Below are positions 50,739 to 60,383 of a stretch of DNA of 64,000 nucleotides, one piece after another (position 1 is the stretch's first letter; the number at the start of each line of letters is the position of its first letter). The stretch spans positions 620,001 through 684,000 of the forward strand of contig JADJOJ010000007.1 of assembly GCA_016713825.1 (NCBI GenBank), read 5' to 3'. Under the pieces are notes generated by a model. That model did no database searches. It was not told the DNA's origin and saw nothing but the letters and a program-made list of their open reading frames with translations. The DNA comes from Candidatus Leptofilum gracile (GTDB taxonomy: Bacteria; Chloroflexota; Anaerolineae; Promineifilales; Promineifilaceae). The translations under genes and the position numbers were made by a program.

Positions 50739-52010
50739 ATGAACGATGTGGTCATTATTGACGCCGTAAGAACACCCATTGGTCGCCACGCCGGGGCGCT
50801 GGCTGATGTGCGCCCAGATGATATGGGGGCGCTGGTTATCAAAGCGCTGCTGGCACGCACAGGCCTCAACCCGCAAGAAATTGAAGAGGTCTATTTTGGC
50901 TGCGCCAACCAGGCAGGCGAAGATAATCGCAATGTGGCCCGCATGGCGACGCTGCTGGCGGGTTTGCCGGATTCGGTGGCGGCGGTGACGTTTAACCGGC
51001 TGTGTGCCAGTGGGCTTAATGCGGTCAACCAGGCGGCGCGAGCCATCAAATGTGGCGAGGGGGATGTTTTCATTGCGGGCGGCGTAGAGAGCATGAGCCG
51101 GGCGCCGTACTCTTTCCCCAAAAACGCGCGGGCTTGGGGGCCATCGGGCAACATCACGGGCTACGACACCACGCTGGGCTGGCGCTACCCAAACCCCAAG
51201 ATGGCGGCCATTTTCCCGCTGGAGGCAATGGGGGAAACGGCCGAAAATATCTACGAGATGAGCTGCGCCGGGCAAATTGAGGGGGGAGAGATTAGCCGTG
51301 AGGCACAGGATGCGTTTGCCTTTGAGAGCCAGCGGCGGGCGTGGGAGGCAATTGTGAACGGCCGTTTCCAAACCGAAATCGTCCCCGTTCCCATCCCTCA
51401 GCGTAAAGGGGACCCCCTCATGGTAGACACCGACGAACATCCCCGCATCAAAAAAACCGCCAGCGGCTACGAGCTAGACACCAGCCCAGAGATCCTGGCC
51501 AAGCTGCGCCCCGCCTTCCGCAAAGGCGGCACCGTCACGGCGGGCAACGCCAGCGGCCTCAACGATGGGGCCTGCGCCGTGCTGCTCATGTCTGCCAGCA
51601 AGGCCAAAGCGCTGGGCCTAAAGCCGCTGGCCCGTTGGGTGGCTTCGGCGGCAGCGGGTGTAGACCCACGCGTCATGGGGCTGGGGCCGGTCAACGCCAC
51701 CCGCAAGGCATTACAGCGGGCCAACATCAGCCTGCCAGACATTGACCTGGCCGAGCTGAACGAAGCGTTTGCCGTGCAATCGCTGGCGGTGCTGCACGAG
51801 CTGGGGCTAAGCCAGCAAATTACCAACGTGAATGGCGGAGCAATTGCCCTGGGGCACCCGCTGGGCTGCTCTGGCGCGCGCATACTTACAACGCTGCTGC
51901 ACGAAATGCACCGTCGGGCCCAGGCAGGCGAACCCATGCGCTATGGGCTGGCCACGCTTTGTGTAGGCGTTGGTCAGGGTGAAGCCACCGTGGTGGAATA
52001 TTTATCATGA
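50739..52010 (+). CDS. acetyl-CoA C-acyltransferase (thiolase)
   Basis: 423 aa. Nucleophile Cys89 in NRLCASGLNAV, the GHP motif NGGAIALGHPLGCSGAR, and the final catalytic Cys in CVGVGQGEATVVEYL: all three thiolase active-site motifs present. The family cleaves 3-ketoacyl-CoA (fatty acid or beta-ketoadipate breakdown) or condenses two acetyl-CoA. Start ATG 50739 with GAGGGAGAG upstream; a TTG at 50703 is unlikely. The acyl-CoA synthetase 1.2 kb downstream fits fatty-acid use. Confidence 0.92.
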   Translation: MNDVVIIDAVRTPIGRHAGALADVRPDDMGALVIKALLARTGLNPQEIEEVYFGCANQAGEDNRNVARMATLLAGLPDSVAAVTFNRLCASGLNAVNQAARAIKCGEGDVFIAGGVESMSRAPYSFPKNARAWGPSGNITGYDTTLGWRYPNPKMAAIFPLEAMGETAENIYEMSCAGQIEGGEISREAQDAFAFESQRRAWEAIVNGRFQTEIVPVPIPQRKGDPLMVDTDEHPRIKKTASGYELDTSPEILAKLRPAFRKGGTVTAGNASGLNDGACAVLLMSASKAKALGLKPLARWVASAAAGVDPRVMGLGPVNATRKALQRANISLPDIDLAELNEAFAVQSLAVLHELGLSQQITNVNGGAIALGHPLGCSGARILTTLLHEMHRRAQAGEPMRYGLATLCVGVGQGEATVVEYLS

Positions 52011-52170
52011 AAAAGTTTTGGGGCGTGGAGTCGGGCCATTTTGTGGCCCGCTTTGGCCAGGAGACAAATTTCCTAAATGGTTGCCGCGAATTTGGGGTAT
52101 TTGTATTGACTTACATAAGGGTATCCCTTAAAGTTCTGCAATCTATTTTGAGTGAGAAGCAGGAATAATT

Positions 52171-52881
52171 ATGTCGAAAATGAATCTCAACTTGCAAGTT
52201 GAACGGCCGTTAGTCTTTGCCTGGGGCGTCCATTTGTTCACTGCCACCGGAGCGCTGTGGGGGCTGCTGGCGATTATGGCCACAGTGCAACATCAATGGC
52301 AAGCGGCCTTCTTTTGGCTAGGGCTGGCCGCCCTGGTAGACAGCCTGGACGGCACCCTGGCTCGCCGCTTCAAGGTAAAAGGATTGTTGCCCGGTTTTGA
52401 TGGTGCACTGCTCGACAATATCATCGACTACCAGACCTACGTCATTGCCCCGGCCATCTTCTTGTACGAAGCCAATCTGCTGCCCGCCAGCACCACCATT
52501 GCCGGCGTGGCCATGGTTGTTTTGGCCTCAGCCTTCCAATTTTGCCAATCCGATGCCAAAACAGACGACCACACATTTAAAGGTTTCCCTTCTTATTGGA
52601 ATGTTGTCGTCTTTTACCTCTTTATGTTTGATGCCAATCCCTGGATCAACTTCTGGGTGATTACCATCCTCACCATTCTGGTATTTGTGCCCATCAAATA
52701 CCTTTACCCCTCACGCATGATCCGTTACCAAAAAATGACGCTGTTCTTAACCAGCATCTGGGGCATTTTGTGCCTGACCGTCTGGCTGCAATACCCGGCT
52801 TTCCAACCGTGGATGCTGTGGACATCGCTGCTTTATCTGGTGTATTACGTTGGACTTAGCCTGTATATGATGGTTCGCTAA
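52171..52881 (+). CDS. pcs: phosphatidylcholine synthase
   Basis: 236 aa, CDP-alcohol phosphatidyltransferase with six or so membrane helices. The active-site motif D57-xx-DG-xx-AR...G-xxx-D82-xxx-D86 reads DSLDGTLARRF then LPGFDGALLDNIIDY; the LPxFDG..LDNI(I/V)DY form is typical of Pcs, which joins CDP-diacylglycerol to free choline. So this cell may make phosphatidylcholine from outside choline. AGGA precedes the ATG; a terminator follows at 52901. Confidence 0.88.
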   Translation: MSKMNLNLQVERPLVFAWGVHLFTATGALWGLLAIMATVQHQWQAAFFWLGLAALVDSLDGTLARRFKVKGLLPGFDGALLDNIIDYQTYVIAPAIFLYEANLLPASTTIAGVAMVVLASAFQFCQSDAKTDDHTFKGFPSYWNVVVFYLFMFDANPWINFWVITILTILVFVPIKYLYPSRMIRYQKMTLFLTSIWGILCLTVWLQYPAFQPWMLWTSLLYLVYYVGLSLYMMVR

Positions 52882-52900
52882 CTTTTTTGCCGCCTCACTC

Positions 52901-52939
52901 AAAAAACAAACCCAACGATTCTTGTTGGGTTTTTGTTTT
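52901..52939 (+). terminator. intrinsic terminator after pcs
   Basis: AAACCCAAC, loop GATTCTT, GTTGGGTTT followed by TTGTTTT. 20 bases after the stop. Confidence 0.88.
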
Positions 52940-53178
52940 CCTGATATTTGTTTGCTGAACCCAGGACAAATAGCATTGCAGAACCCGCGCAGTTATGATA
53001 AAACCTAAAAAAGGATTGAGAGAAAACCCCTATATTTATTGTGCAACTTTATAAACTGACCACCCACAACTTTCCCAACAGCCTGCCAACTGGCAAGCGA
53101 TCCCCCCGGAACCCCCTCTGAGGTTGGCGAATTGTGGGGCAATCAGGTCAGTCGATCTCTTAAAAGAGGAGGCATTTG

Positions 53179-54960
53179 ATGACGGACACTATTCTCCACC
53201 GGCTGCATGAAAACGGCCGTATCCGCCCCAACGCACCCGCTTACTACGAAAAAATAGGCACCGCCTGGGTCCCCACGTCTTGGAAGGAATACACCAACCA
53301 GGTGCGTCAGGCGGCCCGTGCCCTGGTTGCCTTGGGCGTAGAAGCAGGCCAAAACGTCACCATTCTGGGCTTCAACCGGTCAGAATGGGTGATTTTCGAC
53401 CTGGCCAGCATGATGGTTGGCGGTGCCCCGGCTGGTATTTACACAACAAACTCAGCCGAAGAGTGCAAATACATCATCGAAAATTCAGAATCCAGCGTGA
53501 TCCTGGTAGAAAACCAACACCAATGGGACAAGATTGCCCAGGTGCGCGATAAAATCGACTGCCTGAAACACATTGTCCTCATGCGTGGCACCGAAATTGA
53601 TGATGCCATGACCCTAAGCTGGGAAAGCTTCATGGCCAAAGGTGATGAAGTTGCAGAAAGTGTGATCGATGCCCGCATGAATGCGCTGGAACAAGAACAA
53701 CTGGCTACCCTCATTTACACCTCTGGCACAACCGGCCCACCGAAAGGGGTAATGCTCTCCCACAAAAACCTTTCCTCCACCGCAAAAAATGCTCAGGGGC
53801 TAATCGATTTGGTAGCTTCTGACCGAACCATCTCCTACCTGCCATTATCACATATTGCCGAGCAGATGTTTTCTATTCATGCTGCCATTACGGCCGCTTA
53901 CCAGGTGTATTACGCAGAATTTTCGCCCCAAGACCACCTGAATAATAACCTGAAAGAAGTCAAGCCGACCGTCTTCTTTGGGGTACCGCGTATTTTCGAG
54001 CGGTTCCAGGCTGGCGTGGCGGCCAACATGGCGAAAGCCACCGGGGCCAAAGCAAAAATTGCCGCATGGGCGCGCGGTGTGGGCAGCCAAGTAACCAATC
54101 TGCGCAATCGTGGCCAGCAGCCCGGCGGGTTGCTCGCCTTCCAGTATAAGCTGGCCGACAAGCTTGTCTTTTCCAAAGTGAAAGAAGGGTTGGGCATGAC
54201 TGAAGCGCGTGTTCTCATCACCTCCGCCGCGCCCATATCGCCAGATATTCTTCATTTCTTGGGCAGCCTGGATTTGCCGATTATGGAGCTGTACGGGCAA
54301 TCTGAAGGTTCTGGGCCAACGTGCACCAATCGGCCTGGCGCTATTAAAGTGGGCACCGTCGGCCAGGCGTGGCCTGGGTCTGAGGTTAAGTTAGGGCCGG
54401 ATAACGAAATTTTGTTGAAAGGCCCCAACGTCTTTTTGGGTTACTTCAAAAACCCGGCGGCCACTGAGCAAGATCTGGTAAATGGCTGGCTGCACTCCGG
54501 TGACCTGGGTGAGTTCGATGAAGATGGCTTTTTGCGGATTATCGGCCGCAAGAAGGAAATCATCATTACCTCTGGTGGCAAGAACATTGCGCCGAAGAAT
54601 ATTGAAGCCGCACTCAAGAACCTGGATATGGTGTCGCAGGCAGTGGTCATTGGTGAGGCCCGTCGCTTCCTGACCGCGTTGATTACCCTGGACCCAGATG
54701 CCGCAACCAAGTTTGCCCAGACGCACAACCTGGAAGGCAAGGCTTTGCACGAGCATCCGCTGCTGCTAGAGTATCTCCAGAAGGAAATTGATGAGAAGGT
54801 GAACAATCTTTTTGCTCGCGTGGAGCATGTGCGAAACTTCCGCGTGCTGCCCCGCGACTTCACCATTGAGGATGGCGAGCTAACGCCTACGTTAAAAATT
54901 AAGCGGCGCATCATCAATGAAAACTTCGCAGATGAAATTGAAGCGATGTACGAAGGGTAA
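53179..54960 (+). CDS. long-chain acyl-CoA synthetase (AMP-forming)
   Basis: 593 aa. P-loop-like LIYTSGTTGPPKGVMLSH (about 178-195), second motif ELYGQSEGSGPTC, hinge GRKKEIIITSGGKNIAPKNI: an ANL-superfamily ligase of the FadD/FACL type (LC-FACS, with the insert typical of bubblegum-like members). Activates fatty acids for beta-oxidation or lipid remodelling. ATG 53179, one codon after a TTG; GAGGAGG upstream. The stop codon TAA overlaps an ACGGCCGT palindrome (54960). Confidence 0.93.
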   Translation: MTDTILHRLHENGRIRPNAPAYYEKIGTAWVPTSWKEYTNQVRQAARALVALGVEAGQNVTILGFNRSEWVIFDLASMMVGGAPAGIYTTNSAEECKYIIENSESSVILVENQHQWDKIAQVRDKIDCLKHIVLMRGTEIDDAMTLSWESFMAKGDEVAESVIDARMNALEQEQLATLIYTSGTTGPPKGVMLSHKNLSSTAKNAQGLIDLVASDRTISYLPLSHIAEQMFSIHAAITAAYQVYYAEFSPQDHLNNNLKEVKPTVFFGVPRIFERFQAGVAANMAKATGAKAKIAAWARGVGSQVTNLRNRGQQPGGLLAFQYKLADKLVFSKVKEGLGMTEARVLITSAAPISPDILHFLGSLDLPIMELYGQSEGSGPTCTNRPGAIKVGTVGQAWPGSEVKLGPDNEILLKGPNVFLGYFKNPAATEQDLVNGWLHSGDLGEFDEDGFLRIIGRKKEIIITSGGKNIAPKNIEAALKNLDMVSQAVVIGEARRFLTALITLDPDAATKFAQTHNLEGKALHEHPLLLEYLQKEIDEKVNNLFARVEHVRNFRVLPRDFTIEDGELTPTLKIKRRIINENFADEIEAMYEG

Positions 54961-54975
54961 CGGCCGTTTCTAAAC

Positions 54976-55011
54976 ACAAAGCCTCTGGTCAGCTGGCCAG
55001 GGGCTTTTTTA
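54976..55011 (+). terminator. intrinsic terminator after the acyl-CoA synthetase
   Basis: AAAGCCTCTGG, loop, CCAGGGGCTTT with TTTT after it; one G-U pair in the stem. 16 bases after the stop. Confidence 0.85.
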
Positions 55012-55098
55012 TTGCCTGCCTGAGGGTTTTGTGAATCTAACGGCCGTTCCCCAGCCAATAAATTTGGTAACGGCCGTTTCGGTTGATATAGTTCTGGC

Positions 55099-56424
55099 AT
55101 GTCCAAAAAAATCATCATCGGCATTCTATTTTGCCTTTTCTTGCTGGTGGGGGAAGCAACGGCCGTTCAGGCCCAATCTGCCTCCGCCATATTCCAAGAA
55201 GTGAACCAGTTTCGCAGCAATAACGGGCTGGCCCCATTCCAGTACAGCAACGCCCTGGCGACAGCGGCCCAAAACCAGGCCAACTTCATGGCCGCCAACA
55301 CCATCTTTTCTAGCCACGTGGGCGCCGGCGGCTCTACCCCGCAAAGCCGGGCCAACGCCGCCGGCTACGTGGGAAGCGTCAGCGAAAACATTGTGGGCGG
55401 CAGCGGAATGACAGCCGCGCGCGGCTTGAGCTGGTGGGTGGCCAGCCCCGTGCATTACAACACGCTCGTTACCAGCCGCTACCAGGAAGCAGGCACCGGC
55501 TTTGCCAGCAACGGCAGCGAAAATTTTTACGTGCTGGTCGTTGGCCAGCCGTCCGACGCCCCCCCACCCCCAGCCAACGACACCAGCCCCGCCCCACTCT
55601 TCATCACCCCCATCACCCTGGCCCAACCAGGCGAAGATGGCTCCATTGTGCATCTGGTGCAAGAGGGTCAGGCGCTTTGGTCGTTGGCTGCCCATTACGA
55701 GGTGTCGCTGTCTGATCTGCTGCTGTTCAACAGTTTGCCAGCCAACGCCATCGTCCAGCCCGGCGACCGCATTACCATTCGCCTGGCAGAAGGGCAAGCC
55801 CCACCGCCCACCCCCACGCCGTCCACCATGCACACCGTGCTGGAAGGGCAGTCGCTGTGGGCCATTGCGGTGCAGTACAACGTGAAGCTGGGCGACATTT
55901 TGTGGCTCAATGGCCTGCCAGAGGATGCTATCTTGCAGCCAGGCGAGCAAATTCGGGTGCGCCTGGCCGCCGACGAAGCGCCGCCGCCCACCCCCACGCC
56001 CATCCTCTACCATACGGTGCGCAGCGAGCAAACGCTGTGGGAGATCGCGCTCACCTATAATTTGTCGCTGGATGCGCTGCTGGCGCTCAACAATATGGAT
56101 GCGGGGGCGATTTTGCAGCCGGGCGATTTGCTGCTGGTGCGGCAAATGCCACCAACACCGGAGCCAACAGCAGCACCAACGGCCACGCCTCAGCCCACCG
56201 CCGTGCCCACACAAACGGCCACCCAGGTAACAACGGCCGTTTCTGCCCAAATCAGCCAGCCACCAGCCACACCAATCAAATTGCAAAGCGCTGGGGAAAC
56301 GGCCGTTGCCCCAGAGGTGGAAGAGGGGGGTGGAATCGGCCGTATTGTCACCGGGCTGGCCATTGGCCTGTTGGCCGTGGGAATTCTGGCGGTTGTGGTT
56401 TTGCGCAGCGAACTTTTCAGCTAA
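55099..56424 (+). CDS. secreted CAP-domain protein with three LysM repeats and C-terminal anchor
   Basis: 441 aa. Signal peptide (1-25, IIIGILFCLFLLVGEATAVQAQ). CAP domain 28-155 (FRSNNGLAPFQYSNALATAA, SSHVGAGGSTPQSRANAAGY, WWVASPVHYNTLVTSRYQEA). Three LysM-like repeats with Pro-Thr linkers at about 180-225, 250-292 and 310-352 (VQEGQALWSLAAHYEVSLSD, VLEGQSLWAIAVQYNVKLGD, VRSEQTLWEIALTYNLSLDA). Then a Thr-Pro linker and one membrane helix near the C-terminus (IVTGLAIGLLAVGILAVVVL). So the CAP domain is carried outside the membrane and probably bound to the wall. No good ribosome-binding site; two ACGGCCGT copies lie in its leader. Confidence 0.88.
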   Translation: MSKKIIIGILFCLFLLVGEATAVQAQSASAIFQEVNQFRSNNGLAPFQYSNALATAAQNQANFMAANTIFSSHVGAGGSTPQSRANAAGYVGSVSENIVGGSGMTAARGLSWWVASPVHYNTLVTSRYQEAGTGFASNGSENFYVLVVGQPSDAPPPPANDTSPAPLFITPITLAQPGEDGSIVHLVQEGQALWSLAAHYEVSLSDLLLFNSLPANAIVQPGDRITIRLAEGQAPPPTPTPSTMHTVLEGQSLWAIAVQYNVKLGDILWLNGLPEDAILQPGEQIRVRLAADEAPPPTPTPILYHTVRSEQTLWEIALTYNLSLDALLALNNMDAGAILQPGDLLLVRQMPPTPEPTAAPTATPQPTAVPTQTATQVTTAVSAQISQPPATPIKLQSAGETAVAPEVEEGGGIGRIVTGLAIGLLAVGILAVVVLRSELFS

Positions 56425-56504
56425 GCAAAACCAGCAACCAAACCAACTTTCGTGCGTACTGGTCAGGTAGAATTCGGCTTTTGATTAAGTAAAGGTTCCC
56501 CACA

Positions 56505-57119
56505 ATGCAAGAAAGAAAAAACCAAACCAGTTTACAGCAGCTCAAAACCCCACTCATGATCATCGGCGGGTTTGTGCTGCTGCTTTGGATCATCGAAGGC
56601 GTTGATCAGGTGGTTTTTAATGGAGCGCTAGATGGCTTTGGGGTAAGACCGCGCACGCTTAACGGCCTATGGGGCATTTTGTGGGCACCTTTTTTGCACG
56701 GTGGCTTTCGTCACCTGCTGGCCAACACCTGGCCGCTCCTCATTTTAGGCAGCATTGTCATGATCTCCCGCCGCCTGCGAGATTTCTTCTTCATTTCATT
56801 TGTTATTGTGGTAATCGGGGGATTGGGGGCCTGGCTGATTGGGCCGCGCTTTTCCGTACACCTGGGGGCCAGCGGGCTGATCTTCGGCTATTTTGGCTTC
56901 CTGTTGCTGTCGGCCTATTTTGAACGCAGCTGCCGGGCTATTGCCATCGCGGTGGTGGTGCTGCTGTTTTACAGCGGCATTATTTGGGGCGTGCTGCCGC
57001 AAGGTGGGGGAATTTCCTGGCAAACGCACCTGTTTGGCTTTGTGGGTGGCGGCGTGGCCGCTTATTTGCTCAGCCAACGGGAAGACCGCGTTCCCATCAC
57101 CATCCACGAACCACTCTAG
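56505..57119 (+). CDS. rhomboid family intramembrane serine protease
   Basis: 204 aa, six membrane helices. Conserved HGGFRHLLANT (His65, His70, Asn74), the catalytic Ser123 in GASGLIFG, and His175 in WQTHLFGF complete the Ser-His dyad. Small, core-only rhomboid. Substrates unknown; the CAP-LysM protein upstream has a single C-terminal membrane helix and is a possible target, but this is a guess from neighbourhood only. Confidence 0.93.
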   Translation: MQERKNQTSLQQLKTPLMIIGGFVLLLWIIEGVDQVVFNGALDGFGVRPRTLNGLWGILWAPFLHGGFRHLLANTWPLLILGSIVMISRRLRDFFFISFVIVVIGGLGAWLIGPRFSVHLGASGLIFGYFGFLLLSAYFERSCRAIAIAVVVLLFYSGIIWGVLPQGGGISWQTHLFGFVGGGVAAYLLSQREDRVPITIHEPL

Positions 57120-57229
57120 AAATTATGGCTCTCTGGGATTTCCTGGGGTTAGCAACGAATTACCACGAAAATTCGCGCTCATTCGCTGCAAAAATTAGCC
57201 TGACCCCGCCCAATCCTAAAGACCCGAAA

Positions 57230-58024
57230 TTATTCAAGCGCCATAGAGCGCTCAAACTGGCGCTGGCCAATCACCGCCAGACCAATGCTGAGAATGTACA
57301 ACACCACCAGGGGAGCCATTGTCAGCAGCATGGTAACCGGGTCAATGGAGGGGGTGATGATAGCTGCCAGCACGGCAATGCCTACCACGGCAATGCGCCA
57401 CTGCTCGCGCAGCGCCTTGGCGGTGACGACCCCAACCCGGGCAACAAAGTAAACCACCACGGGCATCTCAAAGGCCAGGCCAATCCAGAACAACATGCGC
57501 AGCACAAAACCGATATAGCCACTCGGCGTCCAATCAGTTTTAAAGATAGTGCCTAAAAAGTTGGCCAGGAAGAAAACGGCCGCAGGAATCAACACAAACC
57601 AGGCAAACAAAATCCCCAAGGCAAACAAAATGAGCGCGCTGGGCAAAAAGATGAAGACATACCGCCTCTCATCGCGGGTAAGGCCCGGCACCACAAATTT
57701 CCAAAACTGATACAAAATCATCGGCATAGAAAAGATTGCGCCAGCCAATAGCGAAACCTTGAAGAATGTTTCGATCCCTTCGGTCGGCTCCAACGTTTGC
57801 AGCTCTACTTCCCCGTTGATGCTGTCTGCATAAGGTTCCAGCAAAAATTGCAGCACTGGTTCAGCAAAGGCAAAGCTAAACGCGGTGGTTATGAGCAAAG
57901 CCACGGCCACATAGGTCAGCCGGATGCGCAGCTCATTCAAGTGGCCCAACAGCGTTAAACTACCAGCTTCTAACGGGTCTTCATCGTTCATGATCGTCTC
58001 AGAGGGGGGAGTTGCCTTAGCCAT
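57230..58024 (-). CDS. tatC: Sec-independent protein translocase TatC
   Basis: 264 aa, six membrane helices. TatC hallmarks: HLNELRIRLTYVAVAL at the N-terminus, a loop with FFKVSLLAGAIFSMPMILYQ and FVVPGLTRDERRY (Pro and Glu conserved). Receptor for twin-arginine signal peptides. Its ATG overlaps the tatB stop (TAATG), so the operon tatA-tatB-tatC is translationally coupled. Confidence 0.96.
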   Translation of the reverse strand: MAKATPPSETIMNDEDPLEAGSLTLLGHLNELRIRLTYVAVALLITTAFSFAFAEPVLQFLLEPYADSINGEVELQTLEPTEGIETFFKVSLLAGAIFSMPMILYQFWKFVVPGLTRDERRYVFIFLPSALILFALGILFAWFVLIPAAVFFLANFLGTIFKTDWTPSGYIGFVLRMLFWIGLAFEMPVVVYFVARVGVVTAKALREQWRIAVVGIAVLAAIITPSIDPVTMLLTMAPLVVLYILSIGLAVIGQRQFERSMALE

Positions 58025-58524
58025 TATTCAGGGTCGTCGGGGACTTCTAGCAGCGAGGGGAGAGGGGGAACGGCCGTATCCGTCTCATTGGTTTCCTTGT
58101 CCCCAGCTCCGGTATGCGCTTCAGCCACATTCACCTTCCCGTTCGCTGGAGCGGCTGAGGCTGGAGGCACGGTGGGCGGTTTCATGGCGGGCGGTTTAAT
58201 GCTGTTATTTATATCAGCAAATGCCTGACGCCCCGCCTTCGTAGCATCATTTGAAGTTTGGGTAACTTCACCACGCAGATCTGTTAGCTCCTTGCGCAGC
58301 TTTTGCAGCTCCTGCATCGTTTCCTTAATCGCCTGCCCATCACCAGAGCTATCTAACTCCTGGTTCAGCTGGCGCACAAACCCACGCGAAATCTTTTGCA
58401 ACTGCGCGGTGGTTCGCCCTAACCAGCGAGCCGCTACGCCGATGCGCTCTGGGCCCATGACAATGCCCGCCACAATCAAAATAAGGATAAGCTCTGGAAA
58501 GCCTATACCAAAAAAGCTATCCAT
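58024..58524 (-). CDS. tatB: twin-arginine translocase subunit TatB
   Basis: 166 aa. Short N-terminal helix FGIGFPELILILIVAGIVMG with the typical Glu (FPEL) and GPERIG, then an amphipathic helix and a long variable charged/Pro-rich tail. The middle (KETMQELQKLRKELTDLRGE) is a coiled coil. TatB-like by length and by the operon position between tatA and tatC. Confidence 0.9.
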   Translation of the reverse strand: MDSFFGIGFPELILILIVAGIVMGPERIGVAARWLGRTTAQLQKISRGFVRQLNQELDSSGDGQAIKETMQELQKLRKELTDLRGEVTQTSNDATKAGRQAFADINNSIKPPAMKPPTVPPASAAPANGKVNVAEAHTGAGDKETNETDTAVPPLPSLLEVPDDPE

Positions 58525-58547
58525 AAAATTTCAAACTCGCCTCAAAC

Positions 58548-58730
58548 CTACGCTTCGATGTCGCTGTTCTTCTGCTCGTCCTCTTCCTTGCTGCTATCAC
58601 GCACCCCTTCACGGAAGGCGCTAATGCCCTTGCCCAGCTCAGAACCAATCTTGCTAATGCGACCCACACCAAAAACCAGAAGAACCACTGCCAAGATAAT
58701 TAATAGTTCTGGTACACCTAAACCTGCCAT
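58548..58730 (-). CDS. tatA: twin-arginine translocase subunit TatA
   Basis: 60 aa: MAGLGVPELLIILAVVLLVFGVGRIS, then a charged amphipathic helix (KIGSELGKGISAFREGVRD) and an acidic tail. The Glu at position 8 of the membrane helix and FG hinge are conserved. Start ATG 58730 with AAGGAG ten bases upstream; a longer frame from 58847 is not needed. First gene of tatABC. Confidence 0.95.
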   Translation of the reverse strand: MAGLGVPELLIILAVVLLVFGVGRISKIGSELGKGISAFREGVRDSSKEEDEQKNSDIEA

Positions 58731-59081
58731 TTCAAAAATCTCCTTGCCAAGCCTGTTCCTGAAATTGATCTGCACGACCCAAGAAGCCGGTTTCACAGAA
58801 CAGACCCACGCTTGACCCTTGTTTTTAAACTTACACCAACCAGGCAAACTTTGGTAAATCCGTCACTTTGGCAAAAGCTGTCTGGTCAAATTTCCATTAA
58901 CGGAAACATTTTTAATAACTTGCGAATTATACCAGACAAACCTCAAAGCGCAGCAGAATTGAGTAACTTTTCATTATCCGTTGTGGGTGGTCGAAAATAC
59001 GTTTCTCTGTTTTAATTAAGTAGGGGAGCCTGAACAAAGTACCTACAAAATGTTGTCAAAAAATTGGAAGGGGAATTCCAC
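58731..59081. other. divergent control region between tatA and glgC
   Basis: 350 bp, AT-rich, no gene. It must hold promoters for both operons, but I see no clear -35/-10 pair. GGAAGGGG before glgC is a good ribosome-binding site. No heptad repeat is present. Confidence 0.5.
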
Positions 59082-60338
59082 ATGCAAATGCAAGATGTTC
59101 TCGGATTAATTTTAGGCGGTGGCGCTGGTACGCGCCTGTACCCACTCACAAAGGAACGCGCCAAACCCGCTGTACCGCTCGCCGGAAAATACCGTTTAAT
59201 TGATATTCCTATGAGCAACTGCCTGCATGCAGGCATTGAAAAAATTGCTATTTTGACCCAGTTCAACTCCGTGTCTTTGCATCGCCATATTCACCGGACC
59301 TACAATCGGGATGTGTTTTCACCGGGCTGGGTGCAAATTTTGGCGGCGGAGCAAAAGCCAACCAGCGCCGATTGGTACCAGGGCACGGCCGATGCCGTAC
59401 GCAAACAATCGATCGAAATTAAGCAAGCTGGGGCCAAATACACGCTCATTCTGGCGGGGGATCATCTGTACCGCATGGATTACCGCAAATTTGTGGAGCA
59501 GCATGTGCAAACCGGGGCAGATGTGACGGTAGCGGTACAGCCAGTCGGCCGAGATGTGGTTTCTGGGTTGGGGATTCTGAAGCTGGATGCAGAAAAGAAC
59601 ATTGTCGAATTCAAGGAGAAGCCAAAGACGGCTGAGGACCAGGATGCGATGGAGAGTTGGCCGGGAACGGAACGGCCGTTCATGGCCTCTATGGGTATCT
59701 ATGTCTTCACCACCGACGTGCTCTTTAAACTGCTAGAAGGGCACGGCAACGACTTTGGTCGCGACATTTTGCCCCAGGCTATGGAAACCCATCACCTGAA
59801 AGGGTTCATCTTTGAAGGCTACTGGGAAGATATCGGTACCATCCAGCGCTTTTACCAGGTAAACCTGGACATGGCCCGCCCCGATGCCCCCTTCGACTTT
59901 TACAGCGCCACCACCCCCATTTACACCCGCCCACGCTTCATGCCCGCTTCGGAAGTTAGCGGGGCCACCATGCACAACGTCTTGCTCACCGACGGCTGCC
60001 GCATTGCCAAAGCCAGCATCAACAACGCCGTCATCGGCCTGCGCAGCATCATCGGCGACAACACCAGCATCGATTCCACCATCATCATGGGGGCAGATTT
60101 TTACGAATCTGAAGAGACGCTAGCTGAAAATGTTAGAAAAGGGATTCCCGATGTGGGTATTGGCGAGGGCAGCACAATTGCCAAAGCGATTATTGACAAA
60201 AATGCCCGCATTGGCCGGAATGTGGTCATTCAAGATTTGCCCAACCGGCCAGATGGCGAGGGGCCAAACTGGGTTGCCAGAGATGGCATTGTGATTGTGC
60301 CCAAAAATGCCGTCATTCCAGATGGCACGGTGATTTAA
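59082..60338 (+). CDS. glgC: glucose-1-phosphate adenylyltransferase
   Basis: 418 aa; makes ADP-glucose from ATP and glucose-1-phosphate for glycogen synthesis. N-terminal GGGAGTRLYPLTKERAKPAV nucleotide-binding loop, YQGTADAVRKQ, the Asp in LAGDHLYRMDY, GYWEDIGTI substrate motif, and a C-terminal left-handed beta-helix. The allosteric regulator is unclear from sequence. ATG 59082 follows AAGGGG; the frame from 59064 adds six residues with no site. Stands alone here; no glgA in the window. Confidence 0.96.
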   Translation: MQMQDVLGLILGGGAGTRLYPLTKERAKPAVPLAGKYRLIDIPMSNCLHAGIEKIAILTQFNSVSLHRHIHRTYNRDVFSPGWVQILAAEQKPTSADWYQGTADAVRKQSIEIKQAGAKYTLILAGDHLYRMDYRKFVEQHVQTGADVTVAVQPVGRDVVSGLGILKLDAEKNIVEFKEKPKTAEDQDAMESWPGTERPFMASMGIYVFTTDVLFKLLEGHGNDFGRDILPQAMETHHLKGFIFEGYWEDIGTIQRFYQVNLDMARPDAPFDFYSATTPIYTRPRFMPASEVSGATMHNVLLTDGCRIAKASINNAVIGLRSIIGDNTSIDSTIIMGADFYESEETLAENVRKGIPDVGIGEGSTIAKAIIDKNARIGRNVVIQDLPNRPDGEGPNWVARDGIVIVPKNAVIPDGTVI

Positions 60339-60383
60339 TTTTTTCCGTTTGTGGCAAAATAGCTGATTGACCGACAAAACTTA

